From Opitutaceae bacterium (lineage in GTDB: Bacteria > Verrucomicrobiota > Verrucomicrobiia > Opitutales > Opitutaceae): 6,678 nucleotides of DNA. The position numbers and the translations under genes were made by a program. Under the pieces are notes generated by a model. That model saw only the letters and a program-made list of their open reading frames with translations. It had not been told where the DNA came from and made no database searches. The stretch spans positions 1 to 6,678 of the forward strand of contig SXZN01000213.1 in the NCBI GenBank assembly GCA_005787865.1, in the 5' to 3' direction. How positions within the stretch are numbered: position 1 is the first letter of the stretch; each line of letters opens with the position of its first letter. Below, in pieces: positions 5,850-6,678 of the stretch.

Positions 5850-6678
5850 AGGTTGAGCCGACGTTTGTTGAGATGGGAAGCTCCATTTGATTTTGTTTTC
5901 CGATGGCCCAAGCCTCAATGCCGCGCGCCCGCAAAGTGGCGGCGAATTCCTGAGCGAAGCCGTGCAAGGTATAAACTATCTTGGGCTGAACCCGCTCAAC
6001 GAGCGCCAGCAAATCGGGGAAATCGGCGTGATCCGAAAGCGGGAAGGCCTCATCACAGCCATAGCGGAATTTCGCACTCGGATCGAGCGCCCAGCCGGTA
6101 GCGATCGCGGTGCGTTTGGGATGAATCCATGTCAGCGGGGCAGTCGACGCGGTCGTGGGTGGCGCGATAACCACGTGACCAGCATAGGCGTACTCGTTGA
6201 GCAAACTATACGGCGGTAATTTCATGCCCAGCTCTGCATAACGCTTGGTCAAGCGGTGCCCGTGAGCATGCAACATAACCGGCAGACCGGCGCCTCCGAC
6301 AATTTGCAATAATTCCTGCGTCTTACCCAAGGCATAGCCGTAAAGCACCGGGGTGATTTTGGCGGCCAGCGCCTCGCGACAAAAAGTGATAATCCGCTGC
6401 TCAACCTCGGCCGCTGGGGGTAAGACATAGCGCGGCAGTCCAAAGGTAGTCTCCATGATGAGTACATCCGCGCGCGGAGTTTCACACGGTTCTGCCGCGT
6501 GGCTCGCGCGAAGTTTAAAATCTCCCGTGTAAAGTAGCGTACCTTGGTCCGTGGTGGCGTGCAGCATCGCTGATCCAAAGATATGGCCGGCGGGAAAAAG
6601 CTGAAACTCGGCGCCGAATTCCGCGGCCCAGGGCTGGCGGAAATCAAGGATCGTCTCATGCCGCCGACCGGAGAGCCG
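5848..6678 (-). CDS. MBL-fold/beta-CASP exonuclease-like protein, C-terminal 276 residues (runs off the right edge)
   Basis: Metallo-beta-lactamase-fold nuclease of the beta-CASP group, resembling the bacterial 'ligase-associated DNA damage response exonuclease' and the mRNA 3'-processing factor-like family. The frame is open to the window edge, so the N-terminus with the HxHxDH metal motif is missing. Numbering the visible residues from 6678: LFPAGHIFGSAM with His32 (MBL motif 3), LYTGDFK with Asp53 (motif 4), METTFG with Glu76 (beta-CASP motif A), GYALGKTQELL at 115-125, a His cluster HAHGH at 137-141 (probably motif B), LSDHADF with His217 (motif C), and YTLHGF at 236-241. All expected visible metal and catalytic positions look intact. 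An ATG at 6567 is internal, not the start, because motif 3 lies upstream of it. The TAG stop overlaps the next gene's Shine-Dalgarno. No DNA ligase or helicase partner is visible; one could lie beyond 6678. Confidence 0.85.
   Translation of the reverse strand, partial: RLSGRRHETILDFRQPWAAEFGAEFQLFPAGHIFGSAMLHATTDQGTLLYTGDFKLRASHAAEPCETPRADVLIMETTFGLPRYVLPPAAEVEQRIITFCREALAAKITPVLYGYALGKTQELLQIVGGAGLPVMLHAHGHRLTKRYAELGMKLPPYSLLNEYAYAGHVVIAPPTTASTAPLTWIHPKRTAIATGWALDPSAKFRYGCDEAFPLSDHADFPDLLALVERVQPKIVYTLHGFAQEFAATLRARGIEAWAIGKQNQMELPISTNVGST

Noticed and set aside
5462..5851. Plus-strand open frame of 129 codons opposite the DUF3108 gene
   Set aside because: It is antisense to a gene with a clear signal peptide and family pattern, and its product is low in family-like features.

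Overview
The window looks like a chromosomal, mainly housekeeping stretch from a bacterium with moderately high GC. The wording of the glucose-6-phosphate isomerase N-terminus, the long-insert ScpB, and the Gfo/Idh-type, DUF3108 and MFS neighbours recall Verrucomicrobiota (Opitutus-like relatives). That assignment is an inference from memory of protein families, not from a search. There are no rRNA or tRNA genes, CRISPR arrays, insertion sequences or phage genes that I can support.

Left part (1-2466): pgi runs leftward off the window edge and is divergent from a rightward pair, scpB followed by a Gfo/Idh/MocA-family oxidoreductase. The pair overlaps by 4 nt (GTGA), so translation is probably coupled. 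The oxidoreductase lacks the usual catalytic lysine motif.

Middle (2470-2893): a leftward, decayed gene fragment lies tail-to-tail with the oxidoreductase gene, 3 bp from its stop. It has two in-frame TGA codons and no ATG anywhere on its strand across 2467-2893. Between it and rpmA is a textbook intrinsic terminator.

Right part (2894-6678): everything is leftward. The order of transcription is a metallo-beta-lactamase/beta-CASP exonuclease-like gene (5' end outside the window), a secreted DUF3108 protein (start site tied to the upstream stop), an MFS transporter interrupted by one in-frame TAA, then rplU (L21) and rpmA (L27), ending at the terminator. Whether all of this is one transcript cannot be told. 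The gaps are 17, 113, 73 and 12 bp, and the 113 and 73 bp gaps leave room for promoters.

The most notable signals are two broken genes flanking rplU-rpmA (the MFS gene with a clean nonsense codon and the start-less remnant), the EKP-to-EAR change in the oxidoreductase coupled to scpB, and the lack of Shine-Dalgarno sequences at several genes. I do not see convincing evidence for a new multi-gene system.
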